Positions 36,913 through 44,474 of a DNA stretch of 64,000 nucleotides are shown here, one piece after another; positions within the stretch are counted from its first letter, which is position 1, and the number at the start of each line of letters is the position of its first letter. This stretch comes from Treponema sp. (GTDB lineage: Bacteria > Spirochaetota > Spirochaetia > Treponematales > Breznakiellaceae), in NCBI GenBank assembly GCA_009781475.1, contig WQYB01000003.1:1-64000 (forward strand), given 5' to 3'. The notes under the pieces are model-generated. The model ran no database searches. It worked only from the letters and a program-made list of their open reading frames with translations, and was not told where the DNA came from. Both the position numbers and the translations under genes were made by a program.

Positions 36913-38055
36913 TTAAGTGTCTATCTCATTGCGGTTTAAAGGTCTTGTAATTGTAAGAGCTCCCTGCGCTGTTTGCATCATTTTAATTTTTCCATCAGGG
37001 GTAAATTCACCAAAAACCTGTACAATCGGGAAACGGGGATTTTCAGGGTTAACATCAACAACCTGTCCTTTTTTCCCGTTTGATAAAAGTACATAAAGAC
37101 CGATTGGGTAAATCGAAAGTGATAAAACAAGCGCTTTTACAACAGTATCATCGTATGCTTTGCCTTCGTTTTTTAAAAGTTCCAGCATACCTGTATAACC
37201 GTCTTTTGCTTCCTTATGAGGTCGTTTTGAACTGAGCGCTTCATAAGAACAGGCAACAGCGATTATTTTTGAATATAAGCTGATTTTTTCACTTACCAAC
37301 CTGCGCGGATAACCTGTTCCATTTTCCCGTTCATGGTGTTCAAGCGCGGCAAGGCATACAGGGATAGGGAAATCAAAAGATTTAAGCATTGTGTATCCAA
37401 GTACAGGATGGGTCATTATCATTTTCTGTTCCTGAGGAGTAAGCTGGCGCTGGCTTAAATAAGTCTGTGACGGCAGTTTTAACATGCCTACTTCATGTAA
37501 AATAGCCGCAACTCCCAGTTCAATCATGCGGTAGGGAGGCAGTTTAAGATATGAACCTATTATAATAGAAAGTATTGTAGAACGTACCGAATGAGTAGCA
37601 AGGTAATTCTTTCCTTGAGCGGGTTCAATATTTTTTAAAACTCTCATTATAAAACGGCGATCTTCTTTTATATATTCAACAATATCTTTAATTTTTTCTG
37701 TAACGGCTTTTTGATCCAGTTCATCCGATACTGTTGCCCTTACAAACATATTTTCTACAAAGAAAAGAAAAGAGGAATAAAATTCTTCCGCTTTTGTAAG
37801 TTTTTCTCCGTCTGATTGCTGGGAAAGTCCTATAGAGCTTGTATTTGTAACATCACCGTCTGCATTGGCGGCAGAATATTCACTGTTGGCATCACCTTCA
37901 CTGAAAACTTTCTTGAAACTCCATTTTTCAAGGATTGTGACTAAATCACTGGAAAACGGCATTTCCGGAGCAGTCAAGACAAAAGCATTGTCAAGATATG
38001 TGTTTTTTGTAAAATAACTGTTGGGTTGTATATCCTGTATAACAAAATCTTTCAT
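36913..38055 (-). CDS. HD-GYP domain protein with altered HD motif
   Basis: 380 residues from ATG 38055 (GGGGA ribosome site; a TTG at 38067 is less likely). The N-terminal ~130 residues are of unknown fold, the central HD-GYP domain is at about 145-310, and there is a C-terminal DUF3391-like tail. HHERENGTGYP is present, but the metal-binding HD pair reads His-Glu (AAILHEVGMLKLP) rather than the usual LLHDIGK. c-di-GMP phosphodiesterase activity may therefore be reduced or lost, leaving a binding role. It is one base upstream of the CNNM gene start and divergent from a membrane-protein gene. Confidence 0.82.
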   Translation of the reverse strand: MKDFVIQDIQPNSYFTKNTYLDNAFVLTAPEMPFSSDLVTILEKWSFKKVFSEGDANSEYSAANADGDVTNTSSIGLSQQSDGEKLTKAEEFYSSFLFFVENMFVRATVSDELDQKAVTEKIKDIVEYIKEDRRFIMRVLKNIEPAQGKNYLATHSVRSTILSIIIGSYLKLPPYRMIELGVAAILHEVGMLKLPSQTYLSQRQLTPQEQKMIMTHPVLGYTMLKSFDFPIPVCLAALEHHERENGTGYPRRLVSEKISLYSKIIAVACSYEALSSKRPHKEAKDGYTGMLELLKNEGKAYDDTVVKALVLSLSIYPIGLYVLLSNGKKGQVVDVNPENPRFPIVQVFGEFTPDGKIKMMQTAQGALTITRPLNRNEIDT

Positions 38056-38154
38056 CAAATCCCCCAAGCCTTAAATAAACCTGCCGTCCATCGTTGACGT
38101 AATAAAATCTTTATCTTATCATTTCTACAATTAGTTATTTTAGGAGAGTTCAAG

Positions 38155-39015
38155 TTGAAGTTCAAATATTTAATAATTGCATTTAGTATTATAGTCATTA
38201 TTATTATATTAGTCACTGTCTTTTTGTCTGTTTTATTAACGGTTCCTGTAACCGGTTTTGAATCCGAGCTTTTGCAATTGTCAGGACCCATGTTATTTAC
38301 AGTAAATTTTCGATTAATAATCCTGCCGTTTTTATTAATCATGATTCTGCTCCTTGCCTGCATGAGTATATTTTTCTTCCTTAATTATCGGCTTCTTTCG
38401 CTTCTTGAAAGAGAAGATTGGCCTGCATTAGCGTATTATTTGGAACAAAAAATATACGTAAAAGGAAGATATAATTTACGTTATATTCGGCTTTTAGCCA
38501 GCTCATATCTTGTAATTTCTGATTATCTTTCGGTGTTAAAACTGGAAAGCAAAGCGCAATTGGTAAAACCATCATTAATTACCAAAAATGTCCTTATTTT
38601 CGGCGCTGCAAGAGTTTTAAACAGCAATCCTGCCGAAGCGGTAGTTTTTTTTAAAACACACATGGAAAAGTGCAATCCAAAGGATAAACAATGGGTACAA
38701 TGGTTTTATGGTTTTTCTTTGCTGCTGGCTGGCGCTTTTGATGAAGTAGAACCTGTTTTTTCATTATTATCCGTTTCTTCCAGTGATGCCTTGATTACCG
38801 GTCTTTCGGCTTACTTTTTAACCAGTTCACTGGAAAAAAGGTCGAAAACCCCCGAAAAATGCACTCAATTGGCAGAAAACGGTAAAAAACGTGTTGTAAA
38901 AACTATAAAAAACCTGAGCGGCTGGAAAAAAGAAATAGAAAAGTTCGGATCTGATATACATATTGCCATTGTAAAAAAATATATTGATGAAACCGGAACC
39001 TGGCTTTTTGGTTAA
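38155..39015 (+). CDS. Two-helix membrane protein of unknown function
   Basis: 286 residues from TTG 38155, which has TTAGGAGAG nine bases upstream. Two membrane helices (LIIAFSIIVIIIILVTVFLSVLL and LIILPFLLIMILLLACMSIFFFL) bracket a short loop. The remaining ~200 cytoplasmic residues are helical and TPR-like (ALAYYLEQKIYVKGRYNLRYIRLLASSYLV; FKTHMEKCNPKDKQWVQWFYGFSLLLAGAFDEV). No named family is recognised. It is divergent from the HD-GYP/CNNM operon with a 99-bp gap that must hold both promoters. It is followed by the long leader region of the ABC ATPase. Confidence 0.6.
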   Translation: MKFKYLIIAFSIIVIIIILVTVFLSVLLTVPVTGFESELLQLSGPMLFTVNFRLIILPFLLIMILLLACMSIFFFLNYRLLSLLEREDWPALAYYLEQKIYVKGRYNLRYIRLLASSYLVISDYLSVLKLESKAQLVKPSLITKNVLIFGAARVLNSNPAEAVVFFKTHMEKCNPKDKQWVQWFYGFSLLLAGAFDEVEPVFSLLSVSSSDALITGLSAYFLTSSLEKRSKTPEKCTQLAENGKKRVVKTIKNLSGWKKEIEKFGSDIHIAIVKKYIDETGTWLFG

Positions 39016-39043
39016 ATTCAAACAGGAATAGTTAAAAATTTAT

Positions 39044-39122
39044 CACACAAAGGCACAAAGGCACGGAGTTTTTATTCTATATCTTACCTCTGTGTGGTTC
39101 GTGAACCCCGTGTCTCCGTGTG
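39044..39122 (+). repeat. Dispersed repeat, intergenic inverted form
   Basis: The left arm, CACACAAAGGCACAAAGGCA plus CGGAG (39044-39067), pairs with a right arm ending GTGTCTCCGTGTG (39110-39122). An inner CTCTGTGTGGTTCGTGAAC segment lies between them. This is a divergent member of the repeat family at 11527, 17884 and 20266. Confidence 0.6.
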
Positions 39123-39159
39123 AAATTCTTATATGGTTTTTTATGGTAGTTTGGTCTAA

Positions 39160-39274
39160 AGTCTTTTATGCACAAAGCCGATAATGTAAATACCGGGAGG
39201 GTCAACCTCTCTAATTACAGACGGTGTGCATAGGGTGTAAAAGCCCTGACGTCCAGGCACATCGTCTTTTTTTT
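39160..39274 (+). ncRNA. Candidate structured RNA / attenuator with intrinsic terminator
   Basis: A terminator hairpin is formed by GACGGTGTGC (39220-39229) and GCACATCGTC (39257-39266), ten pairs with one G-U, followed by eight T. It encloses an AGGG/CCCT mini-hairpin (39232-39247). The 5' side of this stem overlaps TGTGCATA (39225-39232), which can instead pair perfectly with TATGCACA (39167-39174), enclosing a GAGG/CCTC hairpin near 39197-39210. Two mutually exclusive stems ending in a terminator is the layout of a riboswitch or attenuator; it does not match a class I can name. A strong promoter follows, so it may instead be a short stand-alone RNA. Confidence 0.55.
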
Positions 39275-39360
39275 ATGCCAATGTATACCTTAAATTACCG
39301 CAAATACCTAAGAGCCCCCGTCTCTTAGGTTTAACTATGTTTACAGCATACATTGGCATA
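39274..39360. repeat. Nested inverted repeat (large hairpin)
   Basis: The outer arms are 13-bp perfect complements (TATGCCAATGTAT at 39274-39286 and its complement at 39348-39360); the inner arms are ACCTAAGAG (39306-39314) and CTCTTAGGT (39322-39330) with a C-rich loop. It could be a bidirectional terminator, a protein site or a second RNA domain. Confidence 0.7.
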
Positions 39361-39381
39361 ATCACTGATAAAAATTAATCG

Positions 39382-39411
39382 TTGACAAAAACCCCCATTT
39401 CAAGCTAAAAT
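39382..39411 (+). promoter_or_regulatory. Promoter of the sugar-ABC ATPase gene
   Basis: TTGACA at 39382-39387 and TAAAAT at 39406-39411 with an 18-bp spacer. The expected start of transcription is about 39418-39420, giving a ~55-base leader that contains the 22-bp palindrome. Confidence 0.65.
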
Positions 39412-39429
39412 AAACTCATAAAATAACCC

Positions 39430-39451
39430 CTGACCACTCTAGAGTGGTCAG
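39430..39451. promoter_or_regulatory. Perfect 22-bp palindrome in the ATPase leader
   Basis: CTGACCACTCT followed immediately by its exact complement AGAGTGGTCAG, with no spacer. It sits about ten bases after the predicted transcription start and ten bases before the GGGAGG ribosome site, so it could be a repressor operator or an RNA hairpin affecting translation. Confidence 0.75.
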
Positions 39452-39473
39452 ACAAACAATGGGAGGCCAGCAG

Positions 39474-40580
39474 ATGGCAAAAGTAGAAATTAAAAGTGTT
39501 TCTAAGGTGTATGATGGCGGTGTCCGCGCTGTAGACAATGCCAACATCGTAGTCGAAGACAAGGAATTTGTCGTTTTAGTAGGACCTTCGGGTTGTGGTA
39601 AATCAACCACTCTCCGCATGGTCGCAGGTCTTGAGGATATCACCGAAGGTGAACTCCTTATTGACGGCGAAAAAATGAACGACATTCCGCCAAAAGACAG
39701 GAATATTGCGATGGTATTCCAAAACTACGCTCTTTATCCCCACATGTCAGTTTATGAAAACATGGCATTTGGTCTTAGGATCAAGAAAGTACCTAAAGCC
39801 GAAATTGACAAACGTGTTAACGAAGCTGCCCGTATTCTTGATATCGAAAAGTTCCTCGATCGCAAACCTAAAGCTCTTTCAGGCGGTCAGAGACAGCGTG
39901 TCGCGGTAGGCCGCGCTATCGTTCGTAACCCAAAGGTCTTCCTTTTTGACGAACCACTGTCCAACCTTGACGCCAAATTGCGCGTACAGATGAGAGCGGA
40001 ACTTTCAGACCTTCACCTTCGCCTTAATGCAACAATGATTTATGTTACCCACGACCAGGTAGAAGCTATGACAATGGCGAACAAAATCGTCGTTATGAAA
40101 GACGGTAAAGTTCAGCAGATTGGAGCGCCGCTTTTCTTATACAACCACCCGGTTAACAAATTTGTCGCCGGATTTATCGGTTCACCTCCGATGAACTTCC
40201 TTACAGTAAGAGTAAGAGAAGAAGGAGCCAACATAATACTGGAAGAAGGTTCATTTAAAATTAAAGCCGATCCTTCACATTATGAATATCTTAAAAAGCA
40301 CATTAACAAGGAAGTATACTTTGGTATCCGCCCGGAAGATATGCTTTATACAGACAAAGGCGGCGACAACAGCATTACTGTAAAGGTAACTGTAGTTGAA
40401 CCATTAGGCGCAGACATTCACCTTTGGCTCACAACTGAAACACAGCCATTGGTAGCCAGAACAGAGCCTAACCATGTTTTCAAAGTCGGCGATACAGCAA
40501 TATTTATCCCCAGAATGGATAAAGCACGCTACTTCGACAAAGAAACCGAATTGGCAATTGTTCCGTCACCTGACCTATAG
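39474..40580 (+). CDS. Carbohydrate ABC transporter ATP-binding protein (UgpC/MsmX/MalK type)
   Basis: 368 residues from ATG 39474 (GGGAGG at 39461-39466). ABC ATPase with Walker A GPSGCGKST, Q-loop MVFQNYALYPHM, signature LSGGQRQRVAVGRAI, Walker B VFLFDEPLSNLD and H-loop VTHD. A C-terminal TOBE/OB regulatory domain (IRPEDMLYTDK, VVEPLGADIHLWL) is typical of MalK/UgpC. No permease genes adjoin it, so it is probably a shared ATPase that energises several sugar importers, as MsmX does in Bacillus. It has its own promoter with palindrome and ends in a strong terminator. Codon use is visibly more C-ending than in neighbours, as expected for high expression. Confidence 0.93.
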   Translation: MAKVEIKSVSKVYDGGVRAVDNANIVVEDKEFVVLVGPSGCGKSTTLRMVAGLEDITEGELLIDGEKMNDIPPKDRNIAMVFQNYALYPHMSVYENMAFGLRIKKVPKAEIDKRVNEAARILDIEKFLDRKPKALSGGQRQRVAVGRAIVRNPKVFLFDEPLSNLDAKLRVQMRAELSDLHLRLNATMIYVTHDQVEAMTMANKIVVMKDGKVQQIGAPLFLYNHPVNKFVAGFIGSPPMNFLTVRVREEGANIILEEGSFKIKADPSHYEYLKKHINKEVYFGIRPEDMLYTDKGGDNSITVKVTVVEPLGADIHLWLTTETQPLVARTEPNHVFKVGDTAIFIPRMDKARYFDKETELAIVPSPDL

Positions 40581-40616
40581 GATTGAAATCCTTAGGATTT
40601 ACTTTTATTAATTTTG

Positions 40617-40647
40617 AAGGCTGTCTTTTATAAAGGCAGCCTTTTTT
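40617..40647 (+). terminator. Rho-independent terminator after the ABC ATPase gene
   Basis: AAGGCTG (40617-40623) and CAGCCTT (40636-40642) with an extended CTTT/AAAG stem around a TAT loop, then a T run to 40647. Confidence 0.88.
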
Positions 40648-40685
40648 ATTGAATAAAATGTGTTATATTATAAAAGAGAGAAATT

Positions 40686-41984
40686 ATGAAAAAATTTATT
40701 GGTTTAATTGTATTTTGTTTAATTTTTAACAACTTTGTTTATGCACAAAGAGCAGAAACTGTTTTAACAGTATTGTATTATCTGGATGCTTTAAATCCAA
40801 CTGCAGTTGCTGATGCAAATTTATGGTTTAGAACTTTTGAACGTAATAACCCTGGTGTCAGGATAATAAGAGAAAACCTTTTTGGTGAAGTTTATCATGA
40901 CAAACTTAGAGTTTATGCTGCTGCCGGAAACTTACCCGATGTAATATATGTTTGGCCGTCCGGCAGGCACGATTATTTGCATGAACATAGACTTTTAAAG
41001 GATCTAACTCCTTTTATTGAAAGGGATGGTATTCGAAACCAGTTTATACCGATGGCTATGGATACATCACAACAACATGCCGGTTATATGGCAATGATTC
41101 CGTTAGGTGTTACATCATCACATGCTTTTTATACAAACATGGAAGTATTAAATGCAGTAGGACTTCAGCCTGCAAGATCTTATGCAGAACTTGTAGCACA
41201 AGTACCTGTATTAACAGCGGCTGGTTATGAAACTATAATTATTCCTGCTGAAAGTACATGGGTAATGCAAAGTTGTTTATTTTCCATGATTGCAGGACGT
41301 TTTTGCGGACCGGATTGGCAGGAAAGAATATTAACAGGTAAAGCCAAATTTACAGATAACGACTTTGTTGCTGCATTTGATTTCATCAGACGAATGTATG
41401 CTGATCGTGTAATTTCTCTTGCTAATATTGGTGTTAGCTATGGCGATGGTCCCGGTATGTTTGCAGGAAACCGCAGCGCATATTATATTGACGGTGACTG
41501 GCGTGTAAGTGATTTAATTACAGCAATGGATACTTCACGTCAGGAAAACTTTAGAATAGGTGTTTTTCCCGATATTCCCGGAGCAAGAATTAATTCATCA
41601 ACTTCTGCTGTTATAAGTTCAGGTTTCGCAATGAACGCATCTATTCCATCGGGCTCTGAAAGAGAAAGACTTGCATGGGAACTAATCAAATGGATGGTGA
41701 GCAATGAAGTATCAACATTAAGAACCGAAAGAGGCAATACACCAACTCCGTCAAGAAGAGATTTAAATTTTGAGGCTATGAACCTTTCGCCTTTGCAAAG
41801 AGCTGCCGCAAATCTTGGCAATGAAATTCAGGCGGCAACAGTTATATTTGACGTTGTATTTCCATCTGAAGTTTTTGAAAGAGTTCATGATGGTTTAATC
41901 GATCTTGCGGTTGGAAGAAGAACGGCAATGCAGGTGGCGGCTGATATTCAAAGAACGTTTGACAATTATAACAGGCGGCGGTAA
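40686..41984 (+). CDS. Extracellular sugar-binding protein of an ABC importer (family 1)
   Basis: 432 residues with an ordinary signal peptide (MKKFIGLIVFCLIFNNFVYA, cleavage before Gln21), not a lipobox. The mature chain has the cluster-B solute-binding pattern (VLTVLYYLDALNPTAV, VRIIRENLFGEVYHDKLRVYAAAGNLPDVIYVWP, a hinge near LKDLTPFIERDG, and the aromatic DGDWRVSDLI region). It lies directly after the ATPase terminator with no permease genes nearby, so it is an orphan binding protein or a sensor component. The substrate is likely a sugar or oligosaccharide; identity unknown. Confidence 0.85.
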   Translation: MKKFIGLIVFCLIFNNFVYAQRAETVLTVLYYLDALNPTAVADANLWFRTFERNNPGVRIIRENLFGEVYHDKLRVYAAAGNLPDVIYVWPSGRHDYLHEHRLLKDLTPFIERDGIRNQFIPMAMDTSQQHAGYMAMIPLGVTSSHAFYTNMEVLNAVGLQPARSYAELVAQVPVLTAAGYETIIIPAESTWVMQSCLFSMIAGRFCGPDWQERILTGKAKFTDNDFVAAFDFIRRMYADRVISLANIGVSYGDGPGMFAGNRSAYYIDGDWRVSDLITAMDTSRQENFRIGVFPDIPGARINSSTSAVISSGFAMNASIPSGSERERLAWELIKWMVSNEVSTLRTERGNTPTPSRRDLNFEAMNLSPLQRAAANLGNEIQAATVIFDVVFPSEVFERVHDGLIDLAVGRRTAMQVAADIQRTFDNYNRRR

Positions 41985-42029
41985 TTTTTTTCTTGTTTCA
42001 TAATCAGCTTCGTGTTATATTTATATCAA

Positions 42030-43085
42030 ATGTTAGAAAACAAACAGACTATATTAGCTGTCGATGATTCATTTGTTAATATTAATATTCTCAATGAAAT
42101 ATTAAAAGATGAGTATAATGTTGTTACTGCGGGTAACGGTAAAGAAGCGCTTGAAATATTAGGTGACATTTATCCTCTTCCAAAACTTATTCTTTTGGAC
42201 TTTATTATGCCTGTAATGACAGGCAGAGAAATGTACAATTTAATGAAAACTAATGATAAACTCAAGCGTATTCCTGTAATATTTATTACAGCCAAAAATG
42301 ATTCGGAATGTGAATTATTGGAAGCAGGTGCTGTCGATTTTATTAACAAACCTTTTAAACCGGAAATTGTAAAACTTCGTGTAAAAAACCAAATTTCATT
42401 AAAAAACTACAGTGACAGCCTGGAAGTGTTGGTTGCGGAAAAATCGGCTGAAGTTACGCAAACATTAAATAATTCGCTTTTAGGTCTTGCCGGCGTCATT
42501 GAAGACAGGGATTTGGAATCCAGCGAGCATATAAAACGAACACAGTTATATGTAAAGGCGATCATCGATTTTCTAATAGGAAGCGATTCAATTTATGCGC
42601 AGCAGCTGCTCGATCTTCAGCCTGACATTATCATAAAAGCATCGTCACTCCATGATGTAGGAAAACTTGCCATCCCCGATAAAATACTTTTAAAACCCGG
42701 TATACTTACCCTCGAAGAATTTGAAATAATGAAGACTCATACCACAAGGGGTAAAAAAATAATTAACAGATTTGACGACATATCTTTATCTATTTATTTA
42801 AAACATTGCGAAGATATTTGTTATTATCATCATGAAAGATGGGATGGAAAAGGATATCCTTGCCAAATAAGCGGAACAGCAATTCCTTTGACTGCGCGTA
42901 TTCTTTCTGTGGCTGATGTTTACGACGCAATTACATCAAAACGAGTTTACAAAGATGCAATATCGCACGAACAGGCAATGGAAATAATCGCACAGGGACG
43001 AGGCACGCAGTTCGATCCGATTATCACAGATGTCATGATGTTAATCAGCAGCCAGATTGAAACAATTGCAAAGACATACAGGTAG
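42030..43085 (+). CDS. Response regulator with HD-GYP output (c-di-GMP phosphodiesterase)
   Basis: 351 residues from ATG 42030. The receiver domain at 1-~125 has acidic pocket D12/D13 and phospho-acceptor D57 (LILLDFIMPVMTG); the conserved Lys is in FINKPFKPE. The HD-GYP domain at ~155-350 has intact motifs (SSLHDVGKLAIPD, HHERWDGKGYP). It should hydrolyse c-di-GMP when phosphorylated by an unlinked histidine kinase. It is probably monocistronic; the 172-bp region after it begins the toxin-antitoxin island, and its end is followed at 43104 by the first XRE-tail repeat. Confidence 0.92.
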   Translation: MLENKQTILAVDDSFVNINILNEILKDEYNVVTAGNGKEALEILGDIYPLPKLILLDFIMPVMTGREMYNLMKTNDKLKRIPVIFITAKNDSECELLEAGAVDFINKPFKPEIVKLRVKNQISLKNYSDSLEVLVAEKSAEVTQTLNNSLLGLAGVIEDRDLESSEHIKRTQLYVKAIIDFLIGSDSIYAQQLLDLQPDIIIKASSLHDVGKLAIPDKILLKPGILTLEEFEIMKTHTTRGKKIINRFDDISLSIYLKHCEDICYYHHERWDGKGYPCQISGTAIPLTARILSVADVYDAITSKRVYKDAISHEQAMEIIAQGRGTQFDPIITDVMMLISSQIETIAKTYR

Positions 43086-43103
43086 AGAAAGCAGCAATAA
43101 AAA

Positions 43104-43166
43104 TTCTCTTTATTTTCATATTTTTTGATGGACTCTAAAATTGAAACTGCCATTTTCCGGTTTTTT
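43104..43166 (-). repeat. XRE-gene 3'-end repeat, copy A (divergent)
   Basis: Read on the minus strand it encodes MAVSILESIKKYENKEN, which matches the tail of the XRE gene at 45732-46094 (MAVSIIESIKKHEDKEK), and includes the shared AAAACCGGAAAATGG segment upstream. It is a left-hand seam of the AbrB/PIN module. Confidence 0.75.
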
Positions 43167-43189
43167 AGTACGAAAATTGATTTTTATTA

Positions 43190-43248
43190 TTTACAAATTC
43201 TTAAAAAATGATTATTATATAAATATAAAGAATATCAAGAATTCTTGA
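43190..43248 (+). promoter_or_regulatory. Promoter and 14-bp operator of the AbrB/PIN module
   Basis: TTTACA (43190-43195), a 17-bp spacer and TATTAT (43213-43218) form a fair promoter. TCAAGAATTCTTGA (43235-43248) is a perfect palindrome between the expected start and the GAGGA ribosome site, a likely autoregulation site for the AbrB-type antitoxin. Confidence 0.6.
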
Positions 43249-43257
43249 GGAGTATAT

Positions 43258-43509
43258 ATGAATTTGGCGAGAGTTTCTGCAAATGGACAAGTAACTGTTC
43301 CAGTTGAAATTCGAAGGAAACTTGATTTAAAAGAAGGCGACAAAATACTATTCTTTGAACGTAAAAACGGTGAAGTAATAATTAATAATGCATCAGCTAC
43401 GGCAATTTTTAATGCTCAAAAAGCATTTGAAGGAGCAGCAAAGGATTTTGGTGTTAATTCTGAAGATGATGTCCAACTATTAATTAATGATGTTAGATAT
43501 GGCAAATAA
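43258..43509 (+). CDS. AbrB/MazE-fold (SpoVT-AbrB) antitoxin
   Basis: 83 residues. The N-terminal swapped-hairpin DNA-binding domain (ARVSANGQVTVPVEIRRKLDLKEGDKILFFE) is the textbook SpoVT-AbrB pattern; the C-terminal tail (about 50-83) should wrap the toxin. GAGGA ribosome site. It is followed eight bases later by a PIN-domain gene, so this is a VapBC-type pair. It probably represses its own promoter through the palindrome at 43235-43248. Confidence 0.85.
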   Translation: MNLARVSANGQVTVPVEIRRKLDLKEGDKILFFERKNGEVIINNASATAIFNAQKAFEGAAKDFGVNSEDDVQLLINDVRYGK

Positions 43510-43517
43510 AAAAAACC

Positions 43518-43907
43518 ATGAAAATTTTAGTTGATACAAATATACTTTTTTCCGCATTACTATTTCCAGAATCACGCCCCGCAAAAGCTCTTTTTCATAT
43601 TGTTAATAATCATAACCTTGTTTTATGTGATTATATAATTTCTGAACTTAGAGATGTTATTTTACGAAAAAGATCAGACTTGTTAGCCGATATTGACGAG
43701 TTCTTGGTTAAATTGCCATTTGAATTGATTCCAGCACCTTTACAGCCATGTAAATTAATATCAGATCCTAAAGATCATCCTATATTAAATGCTGCAATTA
43801 TCGCTGATGTTGATATTATTATAAGTGGAGATAAACATTTTTTAAGTCTAGAAATGGAACATCCAAAGACAATGTCTGTTGCTCAATATTTAGATACAGA
43901 AACATAA
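43518..43907 (+). CDS. PIN-domain toxin (VapC-like ribonuclease)
   Basis: 129 residues of the PIN_3 type found with AbrB-type antitoxins. Conserved acidic residues of the active site: D6 (KILVDTNILFSALL), a Glu near 46 (YIISELRDVIL), and the pair in IADVDIIISGDKHFL plus the DPKDHPIL region. Predicted Mg2+-dependent RNase that stops growth when free. It follows its antitoxin by eight bases and ends nine bases before XRE-tail copy B. Confidence 0.85.
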   Translation: MKILVDTNILFSALLFPESRPAKALFHIVNNHNLVLCDYIISELRDVILRKRSDLLADIDEFLVKLPFELIPAPLQPCKLISDPKDHPILNAAIIADVDIIISGDKHFLSLEMEHPKTMSVAQYLDTET

Positions 43908-43915
43908 AAACATAT

Positions 43916-43991
43916 CCAGCTTTCATTTTTTCTTTATCTTCATGTTTTTTGATGGATTCTCTGATTGAAACAGCCATTTTCCGGTTTTTTT
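43916..43991 (-). repeat. XRE-gene 3'-end repeat, copy B
   Basis: A 76-bp segment almost identical to the end of the XRE gene (45736-45811). Both read CTTTATCTTCATGTTTTTTG and ATTGAAACAGCCATTTTCCG on the plus strand. Only the 3' piece of a gene is present, with no start or HTH coding part. It separates the AbrB/PIN module from the next module. Confidence 0.85.
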
Positions 43992-44075
43992 CTATAGTAC
44001 CTTATATTTTGCCAGTATTATTTGATTGCTTTTTTTACTGCTAATCAGTATATTAGTAATTAAGGAGAAAATAAT

Positions 44076-44339
44076 ATGTTAAATCAAACGATAAAATATA
44101 CTGCTGTTCTTCCGCAGGATCATGTAAAAGAATTACGAAATATGGCAAATAAAAAGATTATACCATCGGTAAATCAAGGTATTAGGGTTGCTATTGAAGA
44201 TTTTTTAAAAACGCGAAACGAAAGTGAATTTAAGTATAATATGGCTGAAGCTTCCAAAGATGAAGCTTTTAATAGAAGAATGACAGAAACCATGACAGCA
44301 TTTGAATATTCAGATGCGAAGGTAGATGGTGAATGGTAA
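44076..44339 (+). CDS. Orphan ribbon-helix-helix (MazE-like) antitoxin
   Basis: 87 residues with an AAGGAGA ribosome site. A short N-terminal strand and two helices (IKYTAVLPQDHVKELRNMANKKIIPSVNQGIRVAIEDFL) suggest a ribbon-helix-helix DNA-binding dimer, and the acidic tail resembles antitoxins that sit before a MazF-type toxin. Where the toxin should begin, an ATG overlapping the last Trp codon (44333) gives only Met-Val-Asn-Asn-Met before a stop, so the toxin is missing or has decayed. The partner assignment is inferred. Confidence 0.7.
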   Translation: MLNQTIKYTAVLPQDHVKELRNMANKKIIPSVNQGIRVAIEDFLKTRNESEFKYNMAEASKDEAFNRRMTETMTAFEYSDAKVDGEW

Positions 44340-44384
44340 ATAATATGTAAGGTAATAAGAATTTATTTTAATGTATAAATACCA

Positions 44385-44455
44385 AAGGTGATAGTTTCAC
44401 AACAATTGTGAAAGGCAGCCATATGCCGCTGTCAAGTCTTTTCGCTGTTCACCTT
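44385..44455. repeat. Three-stem inverted-repeat structure between convergent genes
   Basis: The outer stem AAGGTGA (44385-44391)/TCACCTT (44449-44455) encloses an 8-bp hairpin TTTCACAA-CAA-TTGTGAAA (44395-44413) and a GGCA/TGCC hairpin (44414-44427). No T run follows, so it is not a standard terminator; a folded RNA or recombination/cruciform site is possible. Confidence 0.5.
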
Positions 44456-44474
44456 ATGTAATTATAAAAGAGTA

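Larger units (their letters stand above)
39016..39473 (+). other. 458-bp gene-free leader region before the ABC ATPase
   Basis: No supported protein frame. From left to right it holds an intergenic copy of the dispersed repeat (39044-39122), a structured RNA with terminator (39160-39274), a nested inverted repeat (39274-39360), a sigma-70 promoter (39382-39411) and a 22-bp palindrome (39430-39451), then the GGGAGG ribosome site of the ATPase gene. Each is listed on its own. Confidence 0.75.

Noticed and set aside
38055..38363. 102-codon minus-strand frame between the HD-GYP gene and the divergent membrane-protein gene
   Set aside because: It lies opposite the start of the better supported plus-strand gene, has no known domain, and would occupy the promoter region.
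39160..39274. Assignment to a named riboswitch class (FMN, guanidine, c-di-GMP, glycine)
   Set aside because: Short similarities such as GGGTGTAAAAGCCC do not extend to the conserved cores of those classes; left as an unnamed candidate.
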